DNA of 64,000 nucleotides from a virus. Positions 1 through 5,294 of the stretch are shown here, one piece after another. The translations under genes and the position numbers were made by a program. The DNA is taken from positions 1 through 64,000 of IMG/VR virus record IMGVR_UViG_3300047564_005910; one strand, 5' to 3'. Numbering within the stretch: position 1 is the stretch's first letter; each line of letters begins with the position of its first letter. The notes under the pieces were generated by a model. That model was given only the letters and a program-made list of their open reading frames with translations, was not told where the DNA came from and searched no databases.

Positions 1-1
1 A

Positions 2-652
2 TTTAAAATTTACAGTGATACTGGGTATATTAATGAACCTGAGCTGCAAACCATGCAGAGTGATTATCAAAAAGAAAAAAGCGTGTGGGTAAAAGAAGCC
101 CAGCAAGTAGTTAAGCAGTTTACAAGACAAATTAGAGATACATTTTTAAAGAATATTTTTAAAAAAAGAACAGTGAAAGGGGCACCTCAAAGAAAAATCG
201 ATTACGCTATTAGTACACAAAAAGATGTTCGAGATATTGCGGCTGCTGGTAGTCTTCTTAGAGCTTTAGAAGAATTTTATTTTACTGATTTCGGTTTAAC
301 AGCCGAACAAAAAGCACAAGCATTAACAGTTATAGTAAACAAAAATTATCGAGAAGTTGCAGAAAGATTTAAACCCGAAATAGTAAAATTTTTTAGTGAT
401 TACGAAACAGACTTTAAAAGGGGTTCAGATATTACTTTAAAAGCGGCTGTATTTGCTATGCAAGTATCTGTATATGCATATCAACATTTTAAATATCTTT
501 TTTTAATTAGTAAAGCTACAAAACGGTCAATAGGTCTAAATGCAGAATCGTTTTACAATTTAGCATTAAGATATATTAAAGACTCTCAAGAAGTAGGATT
601 TTCTATTGAAATGGCTGCTGATGAACGAGGAGGCTCACAATTAAATTTTTAA
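2..652 (+). CDS. Hypothetical phage protein, 5'-truncated by window edge
   Basis: The reading frame is open from base 2 without a stop, so the gene begins before the window; the ATG at 53 is probably internal. The visible 216 residues are hydrophilic and mostly helical in character, with a basic stretch near residues 45-65 and no signal peptide or membrane segment. It ends 1 nt before the next ATG, so the two genes are probably co-transcribed. I do not recognise the family. Placement beside a protein with a capsid-targeting-like N-terminus would allow a virion or head-associated role, but this is only context. Confidence 0.7.
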   Translation, partial: FKIYSDTGYINEPELQTMQSDYQKEKSVWVKEAQQVVKQFTRQIRDTFLKNIFKKRTVKGAPQRKIDYAISTQKDVRDIAAAGSLLRALEEFYFTDFGLTAEQKAQALTVIVNKNYREVAERFKPEIVKFFSDYETDFKRGSDITLKAAVFAMQVSVYAYQHFKYLFLISKATKRSIGLNAESFYNLALRYIKDSQEVGFSIEMAADERGGSQLNF

Positions 653-653
653 T

Positions 654-1199
654 ATGTCTTTTAAGCAGTATTTTGAAGAAAAAAAGTCTATTCATGACCC
701 TGTTCGTCCTGGCATTTTAAAACGTCAGGTAAAAGGTAAAATGACATGCACAAAAGCTAGGTCTTTAAAATCTAAGCAAAAAAATAAAGGTAACAATACA
801 GCTAAAGCTGCACAACGCTATCTCAATTACCACTGTAATGAGCAACAAATACAACAGCCTCAGCAAACACAATCTAAACTTAATCAATTACAAGCAGCAT
901 TAGACGTCGCAGGGTTTGAACCATCTATCGGTACAGGGGCCGATGCAACAAATACAGTTATATCAGGTCTTAGAGCGGCTCTAGCTAAAGAACCCGATGA
1001 GCGTAAAAAACACCTTATAAATGCCGGTATTTCAGCTATATCATTAGTTCCATTTGCAGATGTAATAAAACTTTTAAAAGTACGTAAGTTAGGGAAACCG
1101 GCTACTCAGTTAGCTACCCAAGGAGCTAGAAACGTAAAGACTTGGGGCAAACAACAGCAAACAACAGATCGCTTTAATACAAACACAGCAGTAGCATAA
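654..1199 (+). CDS. Hypothetical protein with capsid-targeting-like N-terminus
   Basis: The 181-residue product starts MSFKQYFEEKK, which resembles the N-terminal targeting peptides of T4 internal head proteins (for example MKTYQEFIAE) and the start of the DUF5661 gene at 4087 (MTFKTYF). A Lys-rich linker (about residues 25-50) and a Gln-rich stretch (about 62-80) follow. The C-terminal half is a helical, partly hydrophobic region (about 85-150) containing GTGADATNTVISGL and SLVPFADVIKLL, a pattern seen in pre-toxin-like or membrane-active segments. Its start lies 1 nt after the preceding stop. An AGGAGG at about 629-634 is too far upstream to act as its ribosome site. The function is unknown; packaging into the head is inference. 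Confidence 0.65.
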   Translation: MSFKQYFEEKKSIHDPVRPGILKRQVKGKMTCTKARSLKSKQKNKGNNTAKAAQRYLNYHCNEQQIQQPQQTQSKLNQLQAALDVAGFEPSIGTGADATNTVISGLRAALAKEPDERKKHLINAGISAISLVPFADVIKLLKVRKLGKPATQLATQGARNVKTWGKQQQTTDRFNTNTAVA

Positions 1200-1202
1200 A
1201 TA
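1195..1202 (+). promoter_or_regulatory. Late-promoter-like octamer CATAAATA
   Basis: CATAAATA overlaps the end of the preceding gene and lies 5 nt before the GTG start at 1208. It differs from the T4 late box TATAAATA only at the first base. Confidence 0.5.
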
Positions 1203-1207
1203 TTGTT

Positions 1208-1546
1208 GTGACAGCCTTCGAATATAACGAAGATCTGAAAGAGTGCTGCATATTATTTGGAGCATCCCACGCTGTTACTATATTTTTTAAGAACGGTGTA
1301 CCTATTATGCCTGAACCGTTTTATGAAACGGTTATTTTTATACCATCTGATATAAAACGTACCACTATAGCGGTAATCATTAAAACAATAAAATTCTACC
1401 TCGAAAAATTAGAAAGAAACAAGATGTTTTGTGCTGATATAATAGTGGACTTTAAACGAAAATCCCCAACTATTATTACTTACACAGTTTTTGTAAAAGA
1501 AAAACAGTTTACAAAAAACAAACTAAAATATCTTAACGTCTCTTAA
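1208..1546 (+). CDS. Hypothetical protein, GTG start
   Basis: This 112-residue product has no recognised domain. The GTG at 1208 is favoured as start because the CATAAATA box sits 5 nt upstream, the same spacing as several other late genes here. The sequence alternates hydrophobic and charged residues (VIFIPSDIKRTTIAVIIKTIKFYLEK), suggesting a compact alpha/beta protein. The C-terminus is strongly basic. It converges on, and overlaps by 14 nt, the minus-strand membrane-protein gene. Confidence 0.55.
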   Translation: MTAFEYNEDLKECCILFGASHAVTIFFKNGVPIMPEPFYETVIFIPSDIKRTTIAVIIKTIKFYLEKLERNKMFCADIIVDFKRKSPTIITYTVFVKEKQFTKNKLKYLNVS

Positions 1547-1760
1547 GGTAATTAGCGATACCTATTAGAGTAGGAGCCCATAACCCAACAAATAATGCTA
1601 ATCTTTGATTGTGGGCAGATTCTAAATCTGTGCTACCACCAAATAAAAGCATAATCGTTAAAGAAAAAAATACTGATAGTACACCGAATGTAAAGCATAC
1701 TTTTTCAAGTATATATAAAGAGTTTTTTGGGTCTAATAAAAAACGGATCTTTTGTTTCAT
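1533..1760 (-). CDS. Small two-helix membrane protein
   Basis: The 75-residue product has two predicted transmembrane segments, about residues 18-41 (CFTFGVLSVFFSLTIMLLF) and 53-71 (LALFVGLWAPTLIGIANYL), with a basic N-terminus and C-terminus. The ATG overlaps the stop of the upstream GAF-like membrane gene in an ATGA arrangement, so the pair is probably translationally coupled. The FVGLWAPT stretch is reminiscent of small membrane proteins of marine T4-like phages, from memory. Its function is unknown; the coupling suggests it works with the GAF-like protein. Confidence 0.7.
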   Translation of the reverse strand: MKQKIRFLLDPKNSLYILEKVCFTFGVLSVFFSLTIMLLFGGSTDLESAHNQRLALFVGLWAPTLIGIANYLKRR

Positions 1761-2380
1761 TCTATATAACCGGCCATTATTCCGGCTTCTCGTTTTAAAT
1801 TTTCAAGTTCTTGATTGTTTAATTTTATGATGTCATGTATGGAGTCTAGACACATAATACCTACTATATTGTCTTGTATATCTAACATAGATAAAGCAAG
1901 AAAACTCTTTATACCTCGGGATTCGAAAAACCCTTGTAGAGATGAACTACCTGCATCCCCTGTTACGGTAGTATCTAATATTTGAAACATACCCTTATCT
2001 GCTATCTCTCTAAAAAGAGTAACAAAAAGAGACGTCGGTAAATTTTGAGTGTTGGAACCTTCATTAGATACTCCCTTTTTAGTTGTTTCATAAACAAGAG
2101 AAAATTTTTGTAAACTTTTACCTGTAAAAGTATGTGAACCGTTATGAAAAATTGCAACCCATACTCTATCAACGTTATATTTTTTGCGTATTTTTTCTAA
2201 TCTATCAACTATAATACCTTCTTGGTGTAGCTTTTCAATAATTGTTGGTTCTTTTTTTTCTGGGTATCTTGCTCGGTTTAACAAATATTTCATTAACTGC
2301 AACAAAACCGGCGCCACAACACTTGTTATTACGGCTACCAAAATTAAAGTAAAATGATACGAATCTAAACTATCTGGCAT
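1757..2380 (-). CDS. Membrane-anchored GAF-like domain protein
   Basis: The 207-residue product has one N-terminal transmembrane helix (about residues 9-32), a short basic coiled linker, then a domain from about 60 to 207. That domain resembles GAF sensor domains: a VWVAIFHNGS strand, an allowed-ligand pocket region, ALSMLDIQDNIVGIMCLDS near the C-terminus and a final amphipathic helix. GAF domains bind small ligands or mediate dimerisation. It is the first gene of a two-gene minus-strand unit with the small membrane protein. An AATAAATA box lies 5 nt before its ATG, suggesting late expression. A role in lysis timing or superinfection sensing would be speculation. Confidence 0.65.
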   Translation of the reverse strand: MPDSLDSYHFTLILVAVITSVVAPVLLQLMKYLLNRARYPEKKEPTIIEKLHQEGIIVDRLEKIRKKYNVDRVWVAIFHNGSHTFTGKSLQKFSLVYETTKKGVSNEGSNTQNLPTSLFVTLFREIADKGMFQILDTTVTGDAGSSSLQGFFESRGIKSFLALSMLDIQDNIVGIMCLDSIHDIIKLNNQELENLKREAGIMAGYIE

Positions 2381-2385
2381 ACCAA

Positions 2386-2393
2386 TATTTATT
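2386..2393 (-). promoter_or_regulatory. Late-promoter-like octamer AATAAATA
   Basis: On the minus strand AATAAATA ends 5 nt before the ATG of the GAF-like gene. Confidence 0.5.
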
Positions 2394-2725
2394 TAAAGTT
2401 GTTGTTGTCAGTAATATTTAAGCAAAAAGAAGTTATAAAGTGCTTGCATTTTTAAATAGTTCAGCTATAAATAATAGTACATTCATAAATGAAACATACA
2501 GATACACGTTCAATTGTGGTAAGCCCATGTCTCTTTGGGACCTGGACACCTTACTCTTTTTAAGCGGGTATTTTAAATTTTTTACTTGATATACCCGCTG
2601 AACTCAATAAAATGAGCAGCGGGTTTAAAATTCTAGAGGTTTGTTGGAAGATGTACCTGAAACATCGAAAGAACCACCGTGAATCCGTGGGTGACGTTAG
2701 TCAGAGGTGTAGGTTCATAAAAAAA
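2394..2725. other. Gene-free tract with competing RNA hairpins
   Basis: No credible ORF or canonical tRNA was found here. A perfect 9-bp stem pairs 2563-2571 with 2591-2599. The overlapping 2597-2620 can form a second hairpin (GCTG/CAGC plus CTCA/TGAG). The hexamer AGCGGG occurs at 2563-2568 and again at 2618-2623, and both copies complement CCCGCT at 2594-2599, so two mutually exclusive folds are possible. No clean U-tract follows. It may be a leader, processing signal or small RNA ahead of the tRNA array. Confidence 0.4.
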
Positions 2726-2796
2726 GCGGATGTGATGTAATGGTAGCCTGGAACCTTGCCAAGGTTCTCGCGAGGGTTCGATTCCCTCTATCCGCT
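2726..2796 (+). tRNA. tRNA-Gly (GCC)
   Basis: The acceptor stem GCGGATG pairs with TATCCGC, with one G-U. The anticodon loop TTGCCAA gives GCC, and the T-arm has the loop TTCGATT. CCA is not encoded. This is the first gene of the array. Confidence 0.9.
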
Positions 2797-2808
2797 CATT
2801 AATTTCAT

Positions 2809-2888
2809 GCCAGTGTGGCTCAGCGGCGACAGCACCGCTTTTGTAAAGCGGTATACAAACAACGGGGGTTCGAGTCCCTCCACTGGCT
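2809..2888 (+). tRNA. tRNA-Thr (TGT)
   Basis: The acceptor GCCAGTG pairs with CACTGGC, and the anticodon stem CCGCT/AGCGG encloses TTTGTAA. The T-arm is GGGGG-TTCGAGT-CCCTC. The variable region is about 11 nt, longer than the usual five for a Thr tRNA. Confidence 0.85.
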
Positions 2889-2897
2889 CTTTTTAAT

Positions 2898-2974
2898 GCA
2901 CCAGAAGCTAAAGTCGTCAAAGCGTCGGTCTGCAAAACCTTCATTAGTCAGTGCGAGTCTGACCTGGTGCTCCA
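2898..2974 (+). tRNA. tRNA-Cys (GCA), with encoded CCA
   Basis: The acceptor GCACCAG/CTGGTGC and the T-stem GTCAG/CTGAC are perfect, and CCA is encoded at 2972-2974. The anticodon loop CTGCAAA gives GCA. The anticodon stem has only three clear pairs next to the loop, and the T-loop is TGCGAGT instead of TTCGA-type, so the molecule is slightly degenerate. Confidence 0.75.
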
Positions 2975-3215
2975 TTTAAACGGACCTGGCTGCAGCAAAT
3001 AAACCAGGTCCAGGTAAGATAGTCGTTGCCTGTTAGTGTGTTAGGGCTACTTACTGTTGCTGGACGAGTTAGGCTGCATAAAGCATTGACTCCAAGCATT
3101 TAGATTAACACAGGCTAGACGGATGATTCCGGGCTCCATGCCCGGTCTCGTTGAGGAAGGGACAATTCCTAGGACAAAACCCTTCACATACTACCTTAAC
3201 TTTTTAAAAACTCTT
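2975..3215 (+). ncRNA. Candidate structured RNA between tRNA-Cys and a small membrane gene
   Basis: This stretch of about 240 nt has no ORF or tRNA but several strong helices. An 8-bp perfect stem pairs 2982-2989 with 3004-3011; a 6-bp GC stem with a 5-nt loop pairs 3129-3134 with 3140-3145; and 3157-3161 pairs with 3180-3184. Long-range pairing of GCCTG (about 3029) with CAGGC (about 3111) is also possible. It may be an unclassified phage ncRNA processed with the tRNAs. The 12-mer TCCGGGCTCCAT (3128-3139) matches a stretch I recall from bacterial RNase P RNA, but the rest does not clearly follow that family. Confidence 0.35.
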
Positions 3216-3223
3216 CTTAAATA
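3216..3223 (+). promoter_or_regulatory. Late-promoter-like octamer CTTAAATA
   Basis: It ends 5 nt before the ATG at 3229, matching the spacing of the other late-type boxes. Confidence 0.45.
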
Positions 3224-3228
3224 ACAGT

Positions 3229-3438
3229 ATGAACGTTGTTAATATTATATTAACAATAATCGCGCTATTTACAGGCACGGTTATCGGGGTAGCTCTGTTT
3301 AATTTCTTAATAAAATTTTATCTAAAGCACAAAAAAACGAAACTACCATCAGGTATTATTTGTAATAGACGTCATAGAGATCGTCGTTCTTTATTAAGAA
3401 GAAAAGTTGATTTGATTAAACAATTTTTATCGAAATAA
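3229..3438 (+). CDS. Small single-pass membrane protein with basic tail
   Basis: The 69-residue product has one hydrophobic segment at about residues 4-31 (IILTIIALFTGTVIGVALFNFLI), followed by a cytoplasmic-type tail very rich in Lys and Arg (HRDRRSLLRRKVDLIK). It sits inside the tRNA array, between tRNA-Cys and tRNA-Pro, and has its own late-type box 5 nt before the ATG. I do not recognise the family. Size and topology would fit a holin-like or membrane-remodelling accessory protein, without direct evidence. Confidence 0.6.
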   Translation: MNVVNIILTIIALFTGTVIGVALFNFLIKFYLKHKKTKLPSGIICNRRHRDRRSLLRRKVDLIKQFLSK

Positions 3439-3444
3439 TATTCA

Positions 3445-3518
<74 letters not shown>

Positions 3519-3527
3519 TACTTTAAT

Positions 3528-3603
3528 GTTGCTCGTGGTGTAACGGTTAGCATTACAGATTGTGATTCTGTTAGAGAGGGTTCGAGTCCCTTCGAGCAAC
3601 CCA
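3528..3603 (+). tRNA. tRNA-His (GTG), with encoded CCA
   Basis: An 8-bp acceptor GTTGCTCG/CGAGCAAC includes the extra G-1:C73 pair typical of His tRNAs. The anticodon stem ACAGA/TCTGT encloses TTGTGAT. CCA is encoded at 3601-3603. Confidence 0.93.
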
Positions 3604-3668
3604 AATTTGGGCTAATCTTATAAATGGAGCCGACATTCCTTACTATTACGTAGGGTTAAGATTATTCC
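3604..3668 (+). ncRNA. Candidate small structured RNA between tRNA-His and tRNA-Ala
   Basis: An outer 8-bp helix TAATCTTA/TAAGATTA encloses a hairpin CCTTAC/GTAGGG and is followed directly by a terminator-like hairpin with a T-run (3669-3703). No ORF or tRNA was found. The compact fold plus terminator suggests a small RNA, or a boundary between two parts of the tRNA array. Confidence 0.35.
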
Positions 3669-3703
3669 TGGGACGTCGCGGGTAAACCTGTCCCACTTTT
3701 TTT
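3669..3703 (+). terminator. Terminator-like hairpin with T-run
   Basis: The stem TGGGAC/GTCCCA encloses a loop of about 15 nt and is followed by CT and seven T residues, just before tRNA-Ala. The loop is larger than in typical intrinsic terminators. Confidence 0.5.
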
Positions 3704-3704
3704 C

Positions 3705-3776
3705 GGGGAATTAGTTAAGTGGCTATAACTCCTGATTTGCATTCAGGTGTCACCGGTTCGACTCCGGTATTCTCCA
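3705..3776 (+). tRNA. tRNA-Ala (TGC)
   Basis: The acceptor GGGGAAT pairs with ATTCTCC, with one G-U. The anticodon stem CCTGA/TCAGG encloses TTTGCAT, giving TGC. The T-arm ACCGG-TTCGACT-CCGGT is canonical. Confidence 0.92.
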
Positions 3777-3784
3777 TATTTTTA

Positions 3785-3866
3785 GCTCTAGTGGTGAAAT
3801 TGGCAGACACGACAGACTTAGGATCTGTTGCTTTACGGCATGGGGGTTCGAGTCCCTCCTGGAGCA
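3785..3866 (+). tRNA. tRNA-Leu (TAG)
   Basis: The acceptor GCTCTAG pairs with CTGGAGC, and the anticodon loop TTAGGAT gives TAG. It is a class II tRNA with a long variable arm and the D-loop signature TTGGCAGAC. Confidence 0.92.
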
Positions 3867-3873
3867 CATTTTA

Positions 3874-3960
3874 GGAAGTGTGGCCGAGCGGTTTAAGGCA
3901 GAAGTTTACTAAACTTCCGAGGTATCCACTCCTCCGTGGGTTCGAATCCCACTGCTTCCG
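3874..3960 (+). tRNA. tRNA-Ser with unusual anticodon ACT
   Basis: This is a class II tRNA with a long variable arm, acceptor GGAAGTG/TGCTTCC and discriminator G, all as expected for Ser. The anticodon stem GAAGT/ACTTC encloses TTACTAA, so the anticodon is ACT at 3908-3910. Bacteria normally read AGY with GCT; A34 here is unusual. Confidence 0.88.
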
Positions 3961-3976
3961 TTTTACAAAATTTTAT

Positions 3977-4067
3977 GGGCAGATGGCTGAGCTGGTCTAA
4001 GGCGTCCGACTTGAAATCGGAAGTGGTTTTATCGCCACCGTGGGTTCGAATCCTACTCTGCCCGCCA
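3977..4067 (+). tRNA. tRNA-Ser (TGA), with encoded CCA
   Basis: The acceptor GGGCAGA pairs with TCTGCCC, the discriminator is G and CCA is encoded at 4065-4067. The anticodon stem TCCGA/TCGGA encloses CTTGAAA, giving TGA. The variable arm is long and paired. Confidence 0.93.
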
Positions 4068-4073
4068 TTTTAA

Positions 4074-4081
4074 TATAAATA
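4074..4081 (+). promoter_or_regulatory. Late promoter box TATAAATA
   Basis: An exact T4-type late octamer, 5 nt before the ATG of the DUF5661-like gene and 6 nt after the CCA of tRNA-Ser(TGA). Confidence 0.65.
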
Positions 4082-4086
4082 CCTTT

Positions 4087-4314
4087 ATGACATTCAAAAC
4101 ATACTTTACAGAGCAATTATCTAAAGGCATGTCTTTAGAGGATATTGCTAAAAAACATAATGTTGACGTAGCTGAACTTCAGAATGAATTAGAAAAAGGT
4201 ACTAAAGTTGAGCACGAACACACTAATTCTGAAGAACATGCTAAAAGAGTAGCTATGGATCATTTAGTTGAAGATCCAAAATACTATACAAAACTTTCAA
4301 AAGCTGGTCTTTAA
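4087..4314 (+). CDS. DUF5661-family small phage protein
   Basis: The 75-residue protein matches the pattern I associate with DUF5661: an early MSLEDIAKKHNVDVAELQNEL helix-turn segment (about residues 15-35), a central GTKVEHEHT, and the C-terminal AMDHLVEDPKYYTKL motif (about 57-71). DUF5661 proteins are small and common in phage genomes, and their role is unknown. The N-terminus MTFKTYFTEQ resembles the T4 capsid-targeting peptide, which raises the possibility of packaging into the head. It is flanked by tRNA-Ser and tRNA-Met and has an exact TATAAATA box 5 nt upstream. Confidence 0.8.
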   Translation: MTFKTYFTEQLSKGMSLEDIAKKHNVDVAELQNELEKGTKVEHEHTNSEEHAKRVAMDHLVEDPKYYTKLSKAGL

Positions 4315-4315
4315 T

Positions 4316-4388
4316 TGCGGGATAGAATTCCGGTGAGTTCAGGTGTCTCATAAGCATCTCTAGGTGGGTTCGACCCCCACTCCCGCTA
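4316..4388 (+). tRNA. tRNA-Met/Ile2 type (CAT)
   Basis: The anticodon stem GGTGT/GCATC encloses CTCATAA, giving CAT; the T-arm is GTGGG-TTCGACC-CCCAC. Six acceptor pairs are good, but positions 1 and 72 are U and U. An unpaired 1-72 is a hallmark of initiator tRNAs. The anticodon stem lacks the initiator's three G-C pairs, so its identity (elongator, initiator-like or lysidine-Ile) is unresolved. Confidence 0.8.
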
Positions 4389-4396
4389 CTTTTAAC

Positions 4397-4471
4397 ACGT
4401 TGGTGGCAGACAAGCAATGCAGCAGTCTCCAAAACTGCCTTATGTGGGCGCGATACCCACCCAACGTGCCA
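4397..4471 (+). tRNA. tRNA-Trp (CCA), with encoded 3' CCA
   Basis: The acceptor ACGTTGG pairs with CCAACGT, with discriminator G as usual for Trp and encoded CCA at 4469-4471. The anticodon stem GCAGT/ACTGC encloses CTCCAAA. The T-loop is CGCGATA, not the canonical TTCRANN. Confidence 0.85.
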
Positions 4472-4475
4472 TTTT

Positions 4476-4549
4476 GCGGTGGTAGTATAATAGTAGTACA
4501 GTAGTCTTCCAAACTTCGGGCCTCGGAGCGTAACCGTGTCACCGCACCA
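4476..4549 (+). tRNA. tRNA-Gly (TCC), divergent T-arm, encoded CCA
   Basis: The acceptor GCGGTGG pairs with TCACCGC, the anticodon loop CTTCCAA gives TCC, and CCA is encoded at 4547-4549. The T-arm has only about three clear pairs (CGG/CCG) and a non-canonical loop AGCGTAA. It may be functional but has drifted. Confidence 0.78.
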
Positions 4550-4553
4550 TTTT

Positions 4554-4627
4554 GGAGTTGTAGCTCAATCGGTCAGAGCACTGCCCTGTCACGGCAGGGG
4601 TTGCGGGTTCGAGTCCCGTCGACTCCG
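4554..4627 (+). tRNA. tRNA-Asp (GTC)
   Basis: The acceptor GGAGTTG pairs with CGACTCC, the discriminator is G, and the anticodon stem CTGCC/GGCAG encloses CTGTCAC. All arms are canonical. Confidence 0.95.
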
Positions 4628-4632
4628 TATTC

Positions 4633-4706
4633 AGAGGTGTAGCTCAACTGGTTAGAGCACCGCTTTGATAAGGCGGGGGTTGTAGGTTCAAGTCCTACCA
4701 TCTCTA
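4633..4706 (+). tRNA. tRNA-Ile (GAT)
   Basis: The acceptor AGAGGTG pairs with CATCTCT, and the anticodon loop TTGATAA gives GAT. The T-arm GTAGG-TTCAAGT-CCTAC is canonical. Confidence 0.94.
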
Positions 4707-4712
4707 TTTTTT

Positions 4713-4785
4713 GGATCCTTAGTGAAATGGATTATCACTTAACGCTACGGACGTTACATTCTAGGTTCGAATCCTGGAGGATCCA
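4713..4785 (+). tRNA. tRNA-Arg (ACG)
   Basis: The acceptor GGATCCT pairs with AGGATCC. The anticodon stem TAACG/CGTTA encloses CTACGGA, giving ACG, the normal A34 (inosine) Arg anticodon. Its 3' end overlaps the first bases of the next late box. Confidence 0.92.
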
Positions 4786-4791
4786 TAAATA
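4784..4791 (+). promoter_or_regulatory. Late-promoter-like octamer CATAAATA
   Basis: It starts inside the last bases of tRNA-Arg and ends 5 nt before the ATG at 4797. Confidence 0.5.
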
Positions 4792-4796
4792 ATATT

Positions 4797-5201
4797 ATGA
4801 AATGGTGGCCTACTTTATTACTGGCCATTGCTGCTTTTTTCTTTTTTGACACTTATTCATTAAAAGTACCAAAAAAATATGAAATGCTCGATGATGGTTG
4901 TTTAGTACAATCGCTATATTTTCAACAAGTAATACAAGCTAAACAAATGCTTGAGTTTAATATGTGGTCTCGGGTGTTGTGTATACACTTTTACGGTATG
5001 ATAGAGGGTCACGCTGTAACTGCTTTTGTTTATAAAAATATAACATGGGTATACGACCCTAACCGTGGCTCTTTTCCGGTAGCTCATTTCTCTTTATACG
5101 ACCCTTTAATGATTGCTGAATTAGCATTTCCAAAATTATCTATAAAAAAGGCTTATTACATAGAACCTACAATGCTTTTACATTATCAAAAAAATTTTTA
5201 A
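4797..5201 (+). CDS. Secreted papain-like / transglutaminase-like candidate
   Basis: The 134-residue product has a signal peptide or N-terminal anchor (about residues 3-18, hydrophobic and Phe-rich). A C-H-D arrangement follows, typical of papain-fold enzymes: Cys35 in DDGCLVQ at the start of a helix, His72 in EGHAVTAFVY and Asp87 in WVYDPNRG on adjacent strands. The G-H-A-hydrophobic and V-Y-D-P strands are what one sees in transglutaminase-like and C39-like folds. It is expressed from a late-type box within the tRNA array. It might act on host envelope proteins or peptidoglycan peptides in the periplasm; the substrate is unknown. The triad is read by eye, so the assignment is tentative. Confidence 0.5.
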   Translation: MKWWPTLLLAIAAFFFFDTYSLKVPKKYEMLDDGCLVQSLYFQQVIQAKQMLEFNMWSRVLCIHFYGMIEGHAVTAFVYKNITWVYDPNRGSFPVAHFSLYDPLMIAELAFPKLSIKKAYYIEPTMLLHYQKNF

Positions 5202-5238
5202 AAAATACTATTTTTTGTTAAAAAACAACACCTTTGAG

Positions 5239-5246
5239 AATAAATA
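5239..5246 (+). promoter_or_regulatory. Late-promoter-like octamer AATAAATA
   Basis: It lies 3 nt before the ATG of an 11-codon mini-ORF at 5250 and upstream of the tRNA-like element at 5295. Confidence 0.4.
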
Positions 5247-5249
5247 TAT

Positions 5250-5285
5250 ATGAACGCAAAAACGTTCATGATCTTTAAAAATTAA
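5250..5285 (+). other. Eleven-codon mini-ORF / start-codon hairpin
   Basis: ATGAACG (5250-5256) pairs with CGTTCAT (about 5262-5268), giving a 7-bp hairpin that hides the ATG. Read as protein it would give MNAKTFMIFKN before TAA. It could be a leader peptide or just an RNA hairpin downstream of a late-type box. Confidence 0.25.
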
Positions 5286-5294
5286 AAAAGGACG

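Noticed and set aside
2633-2944. 103-codon minus-strand ORF
   Set aside because: It lies over tRNA-Gly, tRNA-Thr and tRNA-Cys and is a shadow of RNA genes.
3128-3184. Identification of the ncRNA as RNase P RNA or tmRNA
   Set aside because: Only short stretches (TCCGGGCTCCAT, and an ACAAAACCC-like end) recall these families; the rest of the conserved core and the tRNA-like ends are not visible.
4360-4542. 60-codon minus-strand ORF
   Set aside because: It overlaps the Met, Trp and Gly tRNAs, and its sequence is the complement of tRNA stems.
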